11,874 bases of DNA from Cytophagaceae bacterium (GCA_947464365.1 CANHWS010000084.1:1-11874), one strand, 5' to 3'. Shown: positions 1-7,098, counted from the stretch's first letter. Notes: generated by a model not told the origin, from the letters alone. Numbers and translations are program-made.

Positions 1-329
1 AAGCTTTCCATGTATCGGCGCTGACCCTCGGCATAGATGGTGTCAAAGGCAAGGCTGCTTTTGCCACTACCACTGATGCCTGTGATGACTACTAGCTTGT
101 TACGCGGAATCGAGACATCAATGTTCTTGAGGTTATGCTCACGCGCTCCGTAGATATCGAGCGACATTACCTCTTGGACATCGCTTGGGTCCTGCCCTAA
201 GGTAGATTGTAGGTCTGGTGCTGCCTGCTTAACAACAAGCCTAGCTTTGGCCCTCGTTCTGGACCCCGCACTACCATCAGTACTTTCTTGATTGATGTCC
301 TTGTTTAAAACGTTCACAGACTTTTTCAT
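1..329 (-). CDS. uvrA: UvrA excinuclease ABC subunit A, N-terminal fragment
   Basis: UvrA is the damage-sensing ATPase of nucleotide excision repair; it loads UvrB onto lesions in the cytoplasm. Only the first 109 codons are present and the gene runs off the left edge. Residues 60-109 match the family start closely: GAREHNLKNIDVSIPRNKLV, then the first Walker A motif GISGSGKS (residues 84-91), then AFDTIYAEGQRRYMES. The ATG at 329 gives about 54 polar residues ahead of this conserved block, which is long for the family. A second in-frame ATG at 167 (MSLDIYGAREHN) would give a normal-length N-terminus, so the start is uncertain. No Shine-Dalgarno sequence precedes either start. The gene lies downstream of the M23 peptidase gene on the same strand, 202 bp away. 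Identity is secure; the start is not. Confidence 0.93.
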   Translation of the reverse strand, partial: MKKSVNVLNKDINQESTDGSAGSRTRAKARLVVKQAAPDLQSTLGQDPSDVQEVMSLDIYGAREHNLKNIDVSIPRNKLVVITGISGSGKSSLAFDTIYAEGQRRYMES

Positions 330-399
330 AGTGGTATTGGGCCGTTTTCAGACAACAAGCAGGCGAAAAATCATGCCGAAATGCCTGTCAAAGTGCCAA

Positions 400-433
400 G
401 TCGCAAGTTAGGGCCAACTTGGTCAATTGCGAC
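400..433. repeat. Inverted repeat upstream of uvrA
   Basis: GTCGCAA (400-406) and TTGCGAC (427-433) are perfect 7-bp inverted arms around a 20-bp centre. The centre holds a smaller pair, AAGTT (405-409) and AACTT (416-420), which overlaps the outer arm and is therefore an alternative pairing. It lies about 70 bp upstream of the longer uvrA start, in the gap after the M23 gene. It could be an operator or a transcript hairpin. No T-run follows on the minus strand, so a standard intrinsic terminator is unlikely. Confidence 0.35.
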
Positions 434-440
434 ACGGATC

Positions 441-464
441 CCCAATAATCAACAATGATTAGGG
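441..464 (-). repeat. Small hairpin downstream of the M23 gene
   Basis: TAATCA (446-451) and TGATTA (456-461) pair around an ACAA loop. CCC (441-443) and GGG (462-464) can extend the stem across a 2-nt bulge. It lies 68-91 bp past the stop codon of the minus-strand M23 gene. Without a T-run it is at best a weak terminator or an RNA 3'-end structure. Confidence 0.3.
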
Positions 465-531
465 CCTCCGACATCCAAAACAATCTTGGCTGCCAGAGGC
501 CCATAGTTAAAGGACACAGGTGTCGTGATTT

Positions 532-1620
532 CTATTTGACGCGTAATCGGCGACCAGACCTAAGCCCGCTATTTTTGCTCATACCATTAAGCCTCGCCAA
601 AGTATTGACTGAAATGCCGTACCGACGCGCGATGCTAAACATGGTGTCACCTCCCCGGACTTTATGCCAATAGACCTTACGGGTGTTTCCGCTTGCCTGA
701 AGCTGCATCATGGCGGGGGTCAGGATAAAATCTGGGCCTCTGACTTTCCACTCATGGAAGTCATAAATCTCTTCGGGGTTGAAGGTCTTGCCAAGATAGC
801 GTACCTCATAGTGCAAATGGGGACCACTACTTCGCCCAGTGCTACCTCCCCAGCCGATTAGCTCGCCGGCCTTGACGTACTGACCGATTTTAGCAACCGG
901 CAAGGACAAGTGACCATATAGTGTTTCAAGACCGTTGTAATGCCGTAGGACCATCACATTGCCATATCCACCCCCTTGATAGGCCGACACACGTACAACA
1001 CCGTCAAAGGCTGCATAGATACTGTCGAACATATCAAGCTCAAGATCAATGCCCGAGTGGAAGCGATAACCTCGTGGCCCAAATCGGCTATTGATTTGGG
1101 TTTTGCGCTGTGGCATAGCCGCCAGCCGACCTTCTAGCGTGTCATAAAGCAACATCAGCAACGGCTCCGTTAGCTCATCCCGATCGATGCGGTAGGGGTC
1201 AATGATGTTTGAGCTCCAGATCGAGTAGTACTCTGCAATCTTGATCCAGCTACTATCGATCTTGACCTCCTCGGTCACCTCAACAATGCTGGTTTCCCCC
1301 TCATCTAGCGAAAACGAGTCCTCACTGACTATTGATAGATCTTTATAGGGATTAAAGGATCCACGTTGCGGTTTAAACCGCTCGGGAGACACAGGTTGGT
1401 TGGCCAGCTCTATCTTTTCCTTATAGGCTGGGTTCTTGAGGTAACGAGCTTGCCCCTTGGATCCCCTGATTTTAGGAGCTTTTATGCGTTTAAACTCTTG
1501 CTTATTACTTTTTCGATTGCTTTTCCGTTTCCGCCGCTGGGCATCGACATCCTGCACAATGCCAAACAGCAAGGTCAGGAGGGTCAGGATTAGCAATATG
1601 ATTGTTTTTTTTCTTAGCAT
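532..1620 (-). CDS. Exported M23 peptidoglycan endopeptidase with C-terminal LysM
   Basis: This is a predicted zinc metallo-endopeptidase of the M23 (LytM/lysostaphin) family that cuts peptidoglycan cross-links in the periplasm. The start at 1620 gives 362 residues and a clean signal peptide: MLRKK, a hydrophobic stretch to about residue 22, and likely cleavage at DA|Q (residues 27/28). An open frame continues 31 codons upstream, but it would bury the signal peptide. Residues 28-70 are strongly basic (RRKRKSNRKSNK) and residues 98-120 are acidic. The M23 domain covers about residues 170-285. Its zinc ligands are intact: H188 and D192 in HSGID, and H270 in GPHLHYEV; H237 in YGHLS is the likely catalytic His. 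A LysM glycan-binding domain fills residues 318-362 (VRGGDTMFSIARRYGISVNT). The gene follows trxB by 139 bp on the same strand. Confidence 0.93.
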   Translation of the reverse strand: MLRKKTIILLILTLLTLLFGIVQDVDAQRRKRKSNRKSNKQEFKRIKAPKIRGSKGQARYLKNPAYKEKIELANQPVSPERFKPQRGSFNPYKDLSIVSEDSFSLDEGETSIVEVTEEVKIDSSWIKIAEYYSIWSSNIIDPYRIDRDELTEPLLMLLYDTLEGRLAAMPQRKTQINSRFGPRGYRFHSGIDLELDMFDSIYAAFDGVVRVSAYQGGGYGNVMVLRHYNGLETLYGHLSLPVAKIGQYVKAGELIGWGGSTGRSSGPHLHYEVRYLGKTFNPEEIYDFHEWKVRGPDFILTPAMMQLQASGNTRKVYWHKVRGGDTMFSIARRYGISVNTLARLNGMSKNSGLRSGRRLRVK

Positions 1621-1703
1621 TTCGTACTGCAAGGTCGGGACATAAAAATGAGCAGGGGCTGATGCCATCCGCCTACAAAAGTCCAGCAACCAAAGTTTGA
1701 AGC

Positions 1704-1735
1704 CAAGAGGCACCTACCAAGGTAAGTGTCTCTTG
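1704..1735 (-). terminator. 15-bp inverted repeat after trxB, possible terminator
   Basis: Arms at 1704-1718 and 1721-1735 (CAAGAGGCACCTACC and GGTAAGTGTCTCTTG) pair at 13 of 15 positions around AA. One of the two mismatches is a G-T wobble on the minus strand. The repeat begins 25 bp past the trxB stop and ends 84 bp before the M23 start, so it could end or process the trxB transcript. No T-run follows on the minus strand, so factor-independent termination would be inefficient. Confidence 0.4.
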
Positions 1736-1759
1736 ACAAGATGTGGGGGGGTATTGGGT

Positions 1760-2779
1760 TTAGGCAGTTGCTGCGGTCTCCGCTAGCTCGGCCACTTCTG
1801 TCAGTTTGACGGTCAACCAACGCTCAGCATCAAGTGCCGCCATACAGCCTGTACCAGCTGCCGTCACAGCTTGACGATAGACCATGTCCTGCGCATCGCC
1901 ACAGGCAAACACTCCAGGGACGTTGGTATAGGTGCTACCCTTAATCGTATCGATGTAACCAGCCTCGTTCAACGGGATGTAGTCCGCAAAAACCTCGGTA
2001 TTAGGTTTGTGGCCGATGGCAACAAAGAAGCCTGTGGCCTCTAGGTCGGTTTCTTCACTTGTGATTCGATTCCGAACACGCACACCTGATACGCCTTCAT
2101 CACCGAGGACCTCAACGGTCTCCGTGTTCCAGAGGATGGTGACGTTTGGTAGATTTTTGAGGCGTTTCTGCATAAATAGGCTTGCACGCATTTTGTCGCC
2201 TCGTACCAAAACGGTCACATGTTCGCAGATGTTGGCTAGGTAGCTAGCTTCTTCGGCAGCGGTGTCGCCACCACCTACGACTATAACCTTCTGGTTGCGA
2301 TAAAAAAATCCATCACATACGGCGCAGGCAGATACTCCGAGACCGTTCAGGCGTTGCTCGGATGGCAAGCCCAGCCATTTGGCACTGGCACCAGTTGAGA
2401 TGATGACTGCATCGGCCGTGAATTGCTTCTTTTCGTCTACCCAGATTTTGTGTGGCCAGCCCGAAAAATCGACCTTGGTTACCATACCATTCCGGACATC
2501 GGTGCCAAAGCGTTCGGCCTGTGCCTGGAGGTCTGCCATCATTGCGGGCCCGTTGATGCCATTAGGGTAGCCAGGGAAGTTCTCGACATCGTTCGTGATC
2601 ATGAGCTGACCACCAGGTTGCATGCCGGTGTACATCACAGGATTGAGCCCTGCACGAGCAGCATAGATTGCGGCAGTGTACCCCGCCGGACCCGAGCCAA
2701 TAATCAAACAATGAAAATGGGTGCTGTCCGGATTGTGACCTGGGACAGTAGCATTAGTGTCGTGATGTAGAGCACTCAT
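1760..2779 (-). CDS. trxB: Thioredoxin-disulfide reductase
   Basis: This FAD enzyme uses NADPH to reduce thioredoxin in the cytoplasm, feeding ribonucleotide reductase and disulfide repair. It has 339 residues against the usual 310-320. The FAD-binding motif GSGPAG is at residues 28-33. The redox-active pair is C152-A-V-C155, followed by DGFF. The NADPH-binding motif GGGDTA is at 169-174 with VRGDKMRAS near 192-200. The second FAD motif, CGDAQD, is at 293-298. The usual HRRxxxR cofactor motif reads VRGDKMR here, so one Arg is Gly. The extra length comes from about 20 polar residues before the conserved block and a short Ala/Glu-rich tail. No other start codon was seen in the extension. The gene is divergent from the exonuclease gene and is the first gene of the leftward group. 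Confidence 0.97.
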   Translation of the reverse strand: MSALHHDTNATVPGHNPDSTHFHCLIIGSGPAGYTAAIYAARAGLNPVMYTGMQPGGQLMITNDVENFPGYPNGINGPAMMADLQAQAERFGTDVRNGMVTKVDFSGWPHKIWVDEKKQFTADAVIISTGASAKWLGLPSEQRLNGLGVSACAVCDGFFYRNQKVIVVGGGDTAAEEASYLANICEHVTVLVRGDKMRASLFMQKRLKNLPNVTILWNTETVEVLGDEGVSGVRVRNRITSEETDLEATGFFVAIGHKPNTEVFADYIPLNEAGYIDTIKGSTYTNVPGVFACGDAQDMVYRQAVTAAGTGCMAALDAERWLTVKLTEVAELAETAATA

Positions 2780-2792
2780 ATATGTAGTATAT

Positions 2793-2800
2793 CAAAGCTA
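2793..2800 (-). promoter_or_regulatory. Possible -7 element of the trxB promoter
   Basis: The minus strand reads TAGCTTTG, an exact match to the Bacteroidota -7 box TAnnTTTG. It ends 14 bp before the trxB ATG, which implies a leader of only about 8 nt. No TTTG or TTG is seen at the usual -33 spacing. An exact box on either strand is expected by chance a few times per window this size, so the support is modest. Confidence 0.3.
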
Positions 2801-3040
2801 GACGGCCTGTACCAATACCTTGCAGTGGGTGCAGGTAGGCGGGCACGTCGTTTTTAGACCTGTAAAACCAAGTATCTGATAGGGCAGACCTCCAAGAGGC
2901 TATTACCATAACGATACAAAACGCACAGTAGTACGCAATTATCAAGCCAAAATTACCATTTATATCCCATTTTACTGCCATAGACATCTCAAATAGCAAC
3001 ATAGAGGCCACTTTATAACAAAGTGCTAAGGGATCTTCTG

Positions 3041-3081
3041 AATGACCAAGATCTATCATGACGGTGCCATCATTGGTCATT
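3041..3081 (+). repeat. Perfect 9-bp inverted repeat followed by a T-run
   Basis: AATGACCAA (3041-3049) and TTGGTCATT (3073-3081) are perfect arms around a 23-nt loop. Ts at 3080-3084 follow on the plus strand. The shape is terminator- or attenuator-like, yet no plus-strand gene lies upstream. It could end a short leader transcript, prevent read-through, or bind a regulator. The orientation is a guess from the T-run. Confidence 0.45.
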
Positions 3082-3283
3082 TTTGGGGCTTTGGCCAATT
3101 TGGCTACCCTTTGGGAAATCCGCCTTGAACCAAATTGACGCAAATACTTATTCGGCAACCGAACCAAGTAGGGTGGTGGACCATGGCTTTTTGGTTTACT
3201 TTGTGGTCAACAACACTTCTTGGTCAGAGGTGCTGCGACAGAATATTCGGGTTGGTCTGGACCTAAATCTCTTTTCAGCCTCA

Positions 3284-3323
3284 ACTCAAGTCCGAATCCG
3301 GCCCCAAACTGACCCAAGTCCGA
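3284..3323 (+). repeat. 12-bp direct repeat upstream of the exonuclease gene
   Basis: ACTCAAGTCCGA (3284-3295) and ACCCAAGTCCGA (3312-3323) match at 11 of 12 positions with a 28-bp period. The second copy ends 15 bp before the exonuclease ATG. The arrangement suggests a pair of regulator sites, but the period is not an exact multiple of the helical turn. Confidence 0.35.
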
Positions 3324-3338
3324 TATCCTACTGCCTAC

Positions 3339-4157
3339 ATGCACTTTCTAAAGCTCAAAAAGCCGCTTGCCTTTTTCGATCTCGAGACCACCGGGACCAG
3401 CATCGCTCATGACCGTATTGTCGAGATTGGCATCGTGATTGCCAAGCCAGACGGCACGCTTGAGAAGAAGCAGCGATACGTCAACCCCACCATACCGATC
3501 CCAGCCGAGTCCACCGCAGTGCATGGCATCACCGACGAAATGGTAGCGGATATGCCCAACTTTAAGCAGATTGCTCGGTCACTTGAGCAGTTGCTGCAAG
3601 GTTGTGACCTAGCTGGTTTCAATATCCTGAAGTTTGATATTCCGTTGCTGGTCGAAGAGTTTTTGCGCGCAGATGTTGATTTTGACATCAGCAACAGGCA
3701 TCTGCTCGATGCCCAGCGCATTTTCCACATGATGGAGCCCAGAACTCTGACCGCAGCCTACAAGTTTTACACAGGTGGGGATATTAGCGAGTTAGGCGAC
3801 AAAGGAGCCCACGCTGCTGATGTCGATGCCCTCGCGACCTACCATGTCCTGATGAAACAAGTTGAGCGCTATGAAGGCGTATCGATCACCGACAACCAGA
3901 AGAATGTCACAATCCCAATTGTCAATGACGTAAAAGCCCTACATGACCTGACCTTCAATAAGATTGTTGATTTGGCAGGTAGGTTAGCCTATAACTCCAA
4001 AGGCGAGGTCGTCATTACCTTTGGTAAACACAAGGACCGCCCACTGGAAGATGTCTTGCGCAAGGAGCCGAGCTATTATGACTGGATGATGAATGGCGAC
4101 TTTACCCAAGACACCAAACGCAAACTGACTGAGATTAAACTTGGGATGAAGCGATAG
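3339..4157 (+). CDS. DEDDh-family 3'-5' exonuclease, DnaQ/ExoX-like
   Basis: This is a predicted metal-dependent exonuclease of the DNA polymerase III epsilon superfamily, acting on DNA (or RNA) 3' ends in the cytoplasm. The 272-residue protein has all three Exo motifs: D14 and E16 in FFDLETTG, D100 in NILKFD, and H158 and D163 in HAADVDA. These give the full DEDDh catalytic set. The exonuclease domain covers about residues 8-175. After a linker, residues 225-255 (FGKHKDRPLEDVLRKEP, then YYDWM) resemble the small domain seen at the C-terminus of ExoX-type enzymes. It is not a standard polymerase epsilon subunit, which lacks that tail. The ATG at 3339 leaves just seven residues before the first strand. 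It is the first gene of the rightward group, 67 bp upstream of hemC. The substrate cannot be read from sequence. Confidence 0.93.
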   Translation: MHFLKLKKPLAFFDLETTGTSIAHDRIVEIGIVIAKPDGTLEKKQRYVNPTIPIPAESTAVHGITDEMVADMPNFKQIARSLEQLLQGCDLAGFNILKFDIPLLVEEFLRADVDFDISNRHLLDAQRIFHMMEPRTLTAAYKFYTGGDISELGDKGAHAADVDALATYHVLMKQVERYEGVSITDNQKNVTIPIVNDVKALHDLTFNKIVDLAGRLAYNSKGEVVITFGKHKDRPLEDVLRKEPSYYDWMMNGDFTQDTKRKLTEIKLGMKR

Positions 4158-4224
4158 GCCCAGCAAAAAACAAATAGGCTATCTAACGACTCAGATCAAG
4201 AAACAAAATACCTCACTTCGACGC

Positions 4225-5175
4225 TTGACGCCCCCAATCCACTTCCGAATCGGCACACGCAGCAGCCAATTGGCACTTTGGCAAGCCGAGCATATTGCAG
4301 ATTTGTTGCAGTCTCAGGGCTGTACAACATCCTTGGTTACCTACGAAACCAAAGGGGATAAACAACTGGAAACTACTATCGCCAAAATCGGAAGCAAAGG
4401 TGTCTTTACAGAGGAGTTAGAACAGGACCTGCTAGCTGACAAAATCGATCTAGCCATCCATAGTGCCAAAGACCTCCAAAGCACCATGCCTGCAGGTCTG
4501 GAGCTAATTGCCTTTACGGAGCGCGAACTGGCTTTTGACGTTGTCCTTAGCCTAGATAAGCATTTAGATCTCAACGCTCCTGGGCTGATCGTGGGTAGTA
4601 GCAGTACCCGCCGCCGGGCTTTGTTGGCCAAATATTACCCTAATATCACCCCCGTCGAGGCCCGTGGCAATCTTCAGACAAGGCTCCAAAAACTAAAGGA
4701 TGGCCACTTCCAAGCCATGCTTTTGGCATACGCAGGTGTGCACCGCATGGGGTTTGATGACTATGTGGTCCACCAGTTTCCATTAGATCAGTTTGTTCCA
4801 CCCACGGGTCAAGGTTCGATTGCCGTCCAATGTGCTGCAAGCCTAAGCCCTGCACATAAACAGTTGGTTAGGGCTACCTGCAACCACGCTAATACGGAGC
4901 TGTGCCTCCTGACCGAAAGGGCCTATTTAGCCAGACTAGATGGTGGCTGCAGCATTCCAGTATTTGCCCATGCCACCCTGCAGGGGGATGCGCTTCGGTT
5001 CCATGCAGGCATTATTAGCCTAGACGGACAGGATTATCTGGACCAAGTCTATCAGCATTCAGGTCCGACCACCGATCTGGCCCGAGAGATTGGCACCCAT
5101 GTGGCTGAAACTGTTCTTAGTCTCGGTGGTGGAGGTATTCTCCAGACCATAAGGCAGACCTTAGCAAGGACCTAA
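4225..5175 (+). CDS. hemC: Hydroxymethylbilane synthase (porphobilinogen deaminase)
   Basis: HemC joins four porphobilinogen molecules into hydroxymethylbilane, an early step of haem and sirohaem synthesis in the cytoplasm. The 316-residue length is normal. The start region reads RIGTRSSQLALWQAEHI, matching the family. D83 in HSAKDLQ is the active-site Asp. The Arg-rich substrate loop is SSSTRRRAL at about 125-133. C242 in LDGGCSIP is the attachment site of the dipyrromethane cofactor. The start is TTG at 4225: the family needs only a few residues before RIGTR, and no ATG or GTG lies nearby in frame. No other haem gene adjoins it in the window, so it is isolated from hem neighbours here. Confidence 0.96.
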   Translation: MTPPIHFRIGTRSSQLALWQAEHIADLLQSQGCTTSLVTYETKGDKQLETTIAKIGSKGVFTEELEQDLLADKIDLAIHSAKDLQSTMPAGLELIAFTERELAFDVVLSLDKHLDLNAPGLIVGSSSTRRRALLAKYYPNITPVEARGNLQTRLQKLKDGHFQAMLLAYAGVHRMGFDDYVVHQFPLDQFVPPTGQGSIAVQCAASLSPAHKQLVRATCNHANTELCLLTERAYLARLDGGCSIPVFAHATLQGDALRFHAGIISLDGQDYLDQVYQHSGPTTDLAREIGTHVAETVLSLGGGGILQTIRQTLART

Positions 5176-5199
5176 GCGGATAAAAAATCAAATGTCCTG

Positions 5200-5223
5200 A
5201 CAACCGATAGTGTTTTTGGTTGT
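5200..5223 (+). terminator. Weak hairpin after hemC
   Basis: ACAACC (5200-5205) and GGTTGT (5218-5223) form a 6-bp stem with a T-rich loop, followed by TATTTTG. It lies 25 bp past the hemC stop. The short stem makes it a marginal terminator candidate. Confidence 0.3.
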
Positions 5224-5226
5224 TAT

Positions 5227-5258
5227 TTTGACCCAACAAACGGGCCATTTCTATTTTG
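5227..5258 (+). promoter_or_regulatory. Candidate Bacteroidota-type promoter for the cyclophilin gene
   Basis: TTTG at 5227-5230 is followed after 21 bp by TATTTTG at 5252-5258. That is one base short of the -7 consensus TAnnTTTG at acceptable spacing from a -33 box. Transcription would start near 5264, leaving a leader of about 53 nt to the ATG at 5317. Confidence 0.3.
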
Positions 5259-5316
5259 GTCCCCTTCTTGTTAGTTGATCAGCACCATCCACCATAACAC
5301 CAGCTTTCTGCCAACG

Positions 5317-6027
5317 ATGTTATCAACCGCTACTCCAATCCGCCATTTCAAACTTTGGGCATCTGCTGCCCTTCTTACCCTCGCCATGTCCGCAACGCCA
5401 ACAGACGCCGAAGCTCAATTTTTTATCAAGAAACCACTGCCTCAGCATGTCGCTCCAGGTCAGGAGGCCAAGGAGTTTAAGGAAGATGATGTAGTCACCA
5501 TCAAAACCACATTAGGCGACATCGTCCTTTTGCTTAGCGATAGGACACCAGTTCATAAGGCCAACTTTATCAAGTTAGCCAAGGACGGAACCTATACAGG
5601 TACCACCTTCCACCGCATTATCCAGGGTTTCATGATCCAGGGTGGCGACGTCAACAGCAAAGATGCCGACCCTAGCAACGATGGTGCAGGCAATGTTGGT
5701 TATACTGTCCCTGCCGAGTTTGACGACTCTTTGACCCATGTTATGGGAGCCGTAGCAGCTGCACGCATGGGCGACCAAGTCAACCCGACCAAAGCAAGCA
5801 GTGGTTGCCAGTTTTACATCGTGGATAACCCTAATGGTGCCCATTTCCTGAACCGGAACTATACCGTTTTTGGTAAGGTTATCAAAGGCATTGAGGTAGT
5901 CCAGCAGATTGCTACCCAGCCCAAAGGCCCCAATGATCGTCCATTGACCAACATCGTGATGACCGTCGAAGTCAAAACGATGCGTCGCTCCCGCATCGAG
6001 GACGAGTTCAAAATCAAATACAACTAG
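5317..6027 (+). CDS. Exported cyclophilin-type peptidyl-prolyl isomerase
   Basis: Cyclophilins speed cis-trans isomerisation of X-Pro bonds; this one is predicted to act as a folding helper outside the cytoplasm. From the ATG at 5317 the protein has 236 residues. It has a signal peptide: RHFK, then hydrophobic ALLTLAMSA, with cleavage at AEA|Q (residues 33/34). The domain runs from about residue 58 to 222. It carries the hallmark TTFHRIIQGFMIQGGD, with catalytic R100, and then QFYIVDN (165-171) and NRNYTVFGKVIKG (179-191). The position of the Trp that gives cyclosporin sensitivity in human cyclophilin A is not Trp here, as in many bacterial members. A TTG at 5275 would add 14 residues ahead of the signal peptide and seems less likely. 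A strong terminator closes the gene. Confidence 0.94.
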   Translation: MLSTATPIRHFKLWASAALLTLAMSATPTDAEAQFFIKKPLPQHVAPGQEAKEFKEDDVVTIKTTLGDIVLLLSDRTPVHKANFIKLAKDGTYTGTTFHRIIQGFMIQGGDVNSKDADPSNDGAGNVGYTVPAEFDDSLTHVMGAVAAARMGDQVNPTKASSGCQFYIVDNPNGAHFLNRNYTVFGKVIKGIEVVQQIATQPKGPNDRPLTNIVMTVEVKTMRRSRIEDEFKIKYN

Positions 6028-6038
6028 GCATCAAAACT

Positions 6039-6080
6039 AAAGGCCAACAGCGAGGCAATGCCTACCTGTTGGCCTTTTTT
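6039..6080 (+). terminator. Strong intrinsic terminator after the cyclophilin gene
   Basis: AAAGGCCAACAG (6039-6050) and CTGTTGGCCTTT (6066-6077) form a perfect 12-bp stem, with a T-run at 6075-6080. The 15-nt loop holds a smaller stem, AGGC (6053-6056) with GCCT (6060-6063), giving a stacked two-stem hairpin. It starts 12 bp past the stop and separates this transcript from the SDR gene. Confidence 0.92.
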
Positions 6081-6128
6081 GATCATATTTATAAGTTCGT
6101 ACCCATCCTAATCTATTCCTGAAAAGAC

Positions 6129-7043
6129 GTGAAGATACTAGTTACAGGCTCTAATGGTCTACTGGGTCAGAAACTCGTCGAGCTCATCGCCCGCCGTGCT
6201 GACCATGAGTTGCTTGCAACTGCACGAGGCGATAATCGCCTAGTTGTTCAAGGGGCTGACTTTTCTTACCAATCACTTGATGTTACTAATGGGGATGAGG
6301 TCGAGTCGGTAATTGGTGGTTTCAGGCCAGATGTCGTCATCAATACCGCAGGCATGACAAATGTCGATGAATGCGAAACCAACCATATTGGTTGTGATGC
6401 ACTTAATGTCATAGCCGTAGAGCACCTAGTTCGGGTTTGTTCTGCGCACCAGATATTCTTGTTGCACCTAAGCACTGACTTTATTTTTGACGGTGCAGAT
6501 GGACCCTATTTTGAGGATGCAGTCCCCAACCCACTAAGTTACTACGGCCATAGTAAACTTAAGGGCGAGGAAGCCGTCCTTGGGGCTAGCTGCCCATGGG
6601 CTATAGCTCGCACTGTTCTGGTTTATGGCATCGCCCAGAACATGAGCAGAAGCAACATCATCCTTTGGGTCAAGTCCAGCCTCGAACAAGGCAAAACAAT
6701 CAAGGTAGTTACCGACCAATGGAGAACGCCAACCCTAGCCGAAGACCTTGCCATCGGTTGTTTATTGATCGCCGAGCAACGTGCTACAGGTATCTTTAAC
6801 ATCTCAGGCCCTGATATGCTAACGCCATACGAGATGGCCATCGCCACCGCTGACTATTTCGGACTTGACAAAAGCCTAATCACTGAGGCCGATAGCACGA
6901 CCTTTACCCAAGCAGCCGTAAGGCCACCCAAGACAGGTTTCGTGATAGATAAAGCCAGGATTACCTTAGGCTACCAACCCCATAGTTTCAACGACGGTAT
7001 CGCCTACTTGGCCAAACAGTTGGCCGATATCAGGACTGCCTAG
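6129..7043 (+). CDS. RmlD-like NAD(P)-dependent sugar reductase (extended SDR)
   Basis: The closest family is dTDP-4-dehydrorhamnose reductase (RmlD/RfbD), which makes dTDP-L-rhamnose for surface polysaccharides in the cytoplasm. The start is GTG at 6129, directly before KILVTGSNGLLGQKL, and the 304-residue length fits. The Rossmann glycine motif GSNGLLG is at residues 7-13. The catalytic set is present: T116 in HLSTDFIFDG, and Y139 with K143 in YYGHSK. The C-terminal substrate domain includes VTDQWRTPTLAEDLA and GIFNISGPDMLTPYEMA, both typical of the RmlD branch. The other rhamnose genes (rmlA, rmlB, rmlC) are not in this window, so the exact sugar is unproven. It begins 48 bp after a strong terminator and ends 55 bp before hpt, so it may share a transcript with hpt. 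Confidence 0.87.
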   Translation: MKILVTGSNGLLGQKLVELIARRADHELLATARGDNRLVVQGADFSYQSLDVTNGDEVESVIGGFRPDVVINTAGMTNVDECETNHIGCDALNVIAVEHLVRVCSAHQIFLLHLSTDFIFDGADGPYFEDAVPNPLSYYGHSKLKGEEAVLGASCPWAIARTVLVYGIAQNMSRSNIILWVKSSLEQGKTIKVVTDQWRTPTLAEDLAIGCLLIAEQRATGIFNISGPDMLTPYEMAIATADYFGLDKSLITEADSTTFTQAAVRPPKTGFVIDKARITLGYQPHSFNDGIAYLAKQLADIRTA

Positions 7044-7098
7044 AAATTAGGTTGGATTTTAACACCGTTTCGCTTTTCGCCTTTCTGACCTCTTACGT

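Larger units (their letters stand above)
2780..3338. other. 559-bp divergent intergenic region, AT-rich, no convincing gene
   Basis: This gap separates the leftward trxB group from the rightward exonuclease group and should hold both promoters. GC falls to 20/60 at 2941-3000 and 23/60 at 3001-3060, against about 50% in nearby genes. It contains a 9-bp inverted repeat (3041-3081), a 6-bp one (CACTTT 3009-3014 with AAAGTG 3020-3025), the palindrome TTGGCCAA (3091-3098), and a 12-bp direct repeat at 3284-3323. A 137-codon minus-strand frame spans 2754-3167 but is not convincing. No tRNA, rRNA or known RNA motif was recognised. Confidence 0.6.

Noticed and set aside
2880..3080. Possible replication origin in the AT-rich divergent gap
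   Set aside because: I found no TTATCCACA-like DnaA boxes, and dnaA or other origin neighbours are absent.
2754..3167. 137-codon minus-strand open frame overlapping the trxB start, with hydrophobic stretches
   Set aside because: It overlaps trxB by 26 bp and resembles no family. Its AT-rich base content makes chance hydrophobic runs likely, and it has no promoter box or recognisable start context.
3284..3305. tRNA T-arm-like string AAGTCCGAATCC
   Set aside because: No matching acceptor stem lies about 70 bp upstream and no anticodon arm is visible. The string is better explained as one copy of the direct repeat.
3083..3412. 109-codon plus-strand frame running into the exonuclease gene
   Set aside because: It overlaps the conserved DEDDh start in another frame and shows no recognisable domain.
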